A stretch of DNA of 6,130 bases, taken from positions 1 through 6,130 of the forward strand of contig JAEWRS010000455.1 of the NCBI GenBank assembly GCA_023398855.1. The letters are read 5' to 3'. The notes under the pieces were generated by a model. That model was not told where the DNA came from, did no database searches, and saw only the letters and a list, made by a program, of their open reading frames with translations. This DNA comes from Bacillota bacterium (GTDB lineage: Bacteria; Bacillota; Clostridia; Lachnospirales; Lachnospiraceae). Shown here in pieces: positions 4,830-6,130 of this stretch; position 1 is the first letter of the stretch; each line of letters starts with the position of its first letter. A program made the translations under genes and the position numbers.

Positions 4830-6130
4830 TTATATCCTCTCATATATAGTTATGAGCAGTTCCTGGCTTTCCATCCGATCGGGAAGCCCGTCTCCCGTTC
4901 CGTGAATACCGGCTACCTCCTTTAACCGGAAGCCGGCCGCTTCCACACAGACTGCTTCGCTGCCTTTTGTATCATTCCACAGAACAACTGCCAGCGCACG
5001 GTCCTTTTGAAAGCCCTTTGCAATGATCGCAGGATTGCGGTTTGTTAAGTGTTCTTCATCTGTAAAAATTCCGTGACCTAAAATATCCCAATACTTTTTC
5101 CGCAGATCCGTGACCTTTTTCGCGTACTCTCGTTCTATGGGCCAGCGGTCTGTCAGGATATCGTCACAGTCATCCTGATACCGGATTTCCATTTCGAACC
5201 GGAAACCAAAGGTACATGCATAGTTTGCTTTTCTCACGGATATAAAAGGCGCACTATTCCGTATGGTTATGATGGTCTCTGGAAAGGTATAGCGGAACAG
5301 CTCCGGATAATTGATTCCATCTCTTAAACGCTCTCCGTCTGCAGCGGCTTTTCTGTCTCCTTCTTCTGAGGGAAGTGAGTTTATGCCGTGTACGCAGTCC
5401 AGATAAACAGAATAGATATCCGTAATGTGTTCGCTGAAAAAAGCAAATTCCTGCCCATATGATTTCGCCCGGCTGCGGATTCTGGGCAGAAGCTGTCTTC
5501 TGCCTCCGCTTAAGGACAGGGATGGCTTTCCTTTTTCATGAGGATGGCTTTCGTCAAAACAGGGATAAGGATGCATTCCGCCTATCTGGTCAAATAAGAC
5601 ACCGTCAGGGCCAAAGGAAGCAGCAAAATCTGTCTTTTCCTCCATCAGATCCTGCCATTCCGGGCAGGAGGGACAGGAGATGGAAAACAGCTTATTGGTG
5701 TAACAGCCTAAAAAGGAGCTTTTGTGAGATTTACAGTAATATTCGTAATAAGGCATTCCGGTGCGGCTTTTCGATTCCAGCTTATGCCCCTTAATTTTAT
5801 AGAATTTCGCCGTAGGATCCAATAAGTGGCCCTGCTGGTACAAGGTTACATGGCCCCCTGCCTCTTTGACTTTTCCGATGTTTTCCATCAGCTTTTCCCG
5901 GCCTCCCATAGACACTCCAGCCTCTAAATCAGGGTACTGATTATCATGGCCGCTTTCATACCACCCAAAAAGTCCCAGCGTATCGCAGCCATGGGCCTGG
6001 GCCAGCTCATACAGCCTGGGCAGCGGCCCGTAATCCCACATCTCATATCCGAACTGTTGTTTGTTGATCACCAGGAAGTATCCCTGCATATCCTGCACCC
6101 ATTTCGATTTTTCCTGAGGCACTCTAAAGG
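4830..6130 (-). CDS. Glycoside-hydrolase-like protein, DUF6259 type (5' partial)
   Basis: An open frame enters from the right edge and ends at TAA (4832-4830). A GTG at 6122 could serve as start, but the frame is open beyond it (reading FR before VPQEKSKW) and the family is longer, so I treat the gene as cut. Counting from that GTG, there are 430 residues. The first 240 look like a TIM-barrel carbohydrate-active enzyme: YELAQAHGCDTLGLFGWYESGHD (38-60, strand plus acidic aromatic loop), GGHVTLYQQGHLLDP (89-103), GPDGVLFDQIGG (171-182, Asp178 at a strand end) and EFAFFSEHITD (225-235, Glu231). Asp178 and Glu231 are plausible catalytic acids. The C-terminal part (about 365-430, RALAVVLWNDTKGSE and after) looks like a beta-sandwich. 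No signal peptide can be judged. Several Cys residues are present (for example FSISCPSCPEW). Substrate is unknown; I infer carbohydrate cleavage from fold-like features only. Confidence 0.7.
   Translation of the reverse strand, partial: FRVPQEKSKWVQDMQGYFLVINKQQFGYEMWDYGPLPRLYELAQAHGCDTLGLFGWYESGHDNQYPDLEAGVSMGGREKLMENIGKVKEAGGHVTLYQQGHLLDPTAKFYKIKGHKLESKSRTGMPYYEYYCKSHKSSFLGCYTNKLFSISCPSCPEWQDLMEEKTDFAASFGPDGVLFDQIGGMHPYPCFDESHPHEKGKPSLSLSGGRRQLLPRIRSRAKSYGQEFAFFSEHITDIYSVYLDCVHGINSLPSEEGDRKAAADGERLRDGINYPELFRYTFPETIITIRNSAPFISVRKANYACTFGFRFEMEIRYQDDCDDILTDRWPIEREYAKKVTDLRKKYWDILGHGIFTDEEHLTNRNPAIIAKGFQKDRALAVVLWNDTKGSEAVCVEAAGFRLKEVAGIHGTGDGLPDRMESQELLITIYERI

Noticed and set aside
4728..4925. 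65-residue plus-strand ORF
   Set aside because: It runs through the palindrome and antisense into the 3' end of the hydrolase-like gene, lacks a good ribosome site and has no family resemblance.
5459..5794. 111-residue plus-strand ORF
   Set aside because: It is wholly antisense to the hydrolase-like gene and has a biased composition expected of a shadow frame.

Overview
The window reads as chromosomal DNA of a Gram-positive anaerobe of the Clostridia, most likely a Lachnospiraceae or Lachnoclostridium-type gut organism. This is inferred from the moderately low GC, strong AGGAGG-type ribosome binding sites, a lipoprotein-type solute-binding protein, and the style of the Liv proteins and of the distal glycoside-hydrolase-like protein. 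All supported genes lie on the minus strand, so they are transcribed from right to left.

Layout in transcription order. (1) 6130-4830: the C-terminal part of a large glycoside-hydrolase-like protein (DUF6259 type) whose 5' end lies outside the window. It is followed by a perfect 24-bp palindrome at 4791-4814. (2) 4676-4356: an AT-rich remnant resembling OrfA of an IS3-family element, ending inside its coiled coil with no OrfB after it. (3) 4355-4098: no supportable gene. (4) 4095-3854: a compact regulatory leader with a near-consensus promoter, a 23-codon peptide gene rich in leucine and valine codons, mutually exclusive hairpins and an intrinsic terminator. (5) 3853-1: a branched-chain amino acid ABC importer operon, livK (lipoprotein binding protein), livH and livM (permeases), and livG (ATPase, running off the left edge). 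A livF gene would be expected just beyond.

The most interesting feature is the livK leader. It looks like a ribosome-mediated transcription attenuator. A short peptide (residues 8-17 VRLRLFLLLV) is encoded between a TTGAAT-17-TATAAT promoter and a 12-bp plus 5-bp stem terminator with a U-tract. The leucine codons themselves form one arm of a hairpin with the RNA around the leader stop codon. The expected logic is that low charged Leu-tRNA stalls the ribosome on these codons, the terminator fails to form, and the importer is made. No T-box or known riboswitch signature was seen.

A second regulatory layer lies between livK and livH. It holds a strong 14-bp hairpin with a broken U-tract, preceded by a six-codon mini-ORF with its own Shine-Dalgarno, then a 7-bp hairpin that buries the livH Shine-Dalgarno. 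This would make the binding protein in excess over the membrane and ATPase subunits.
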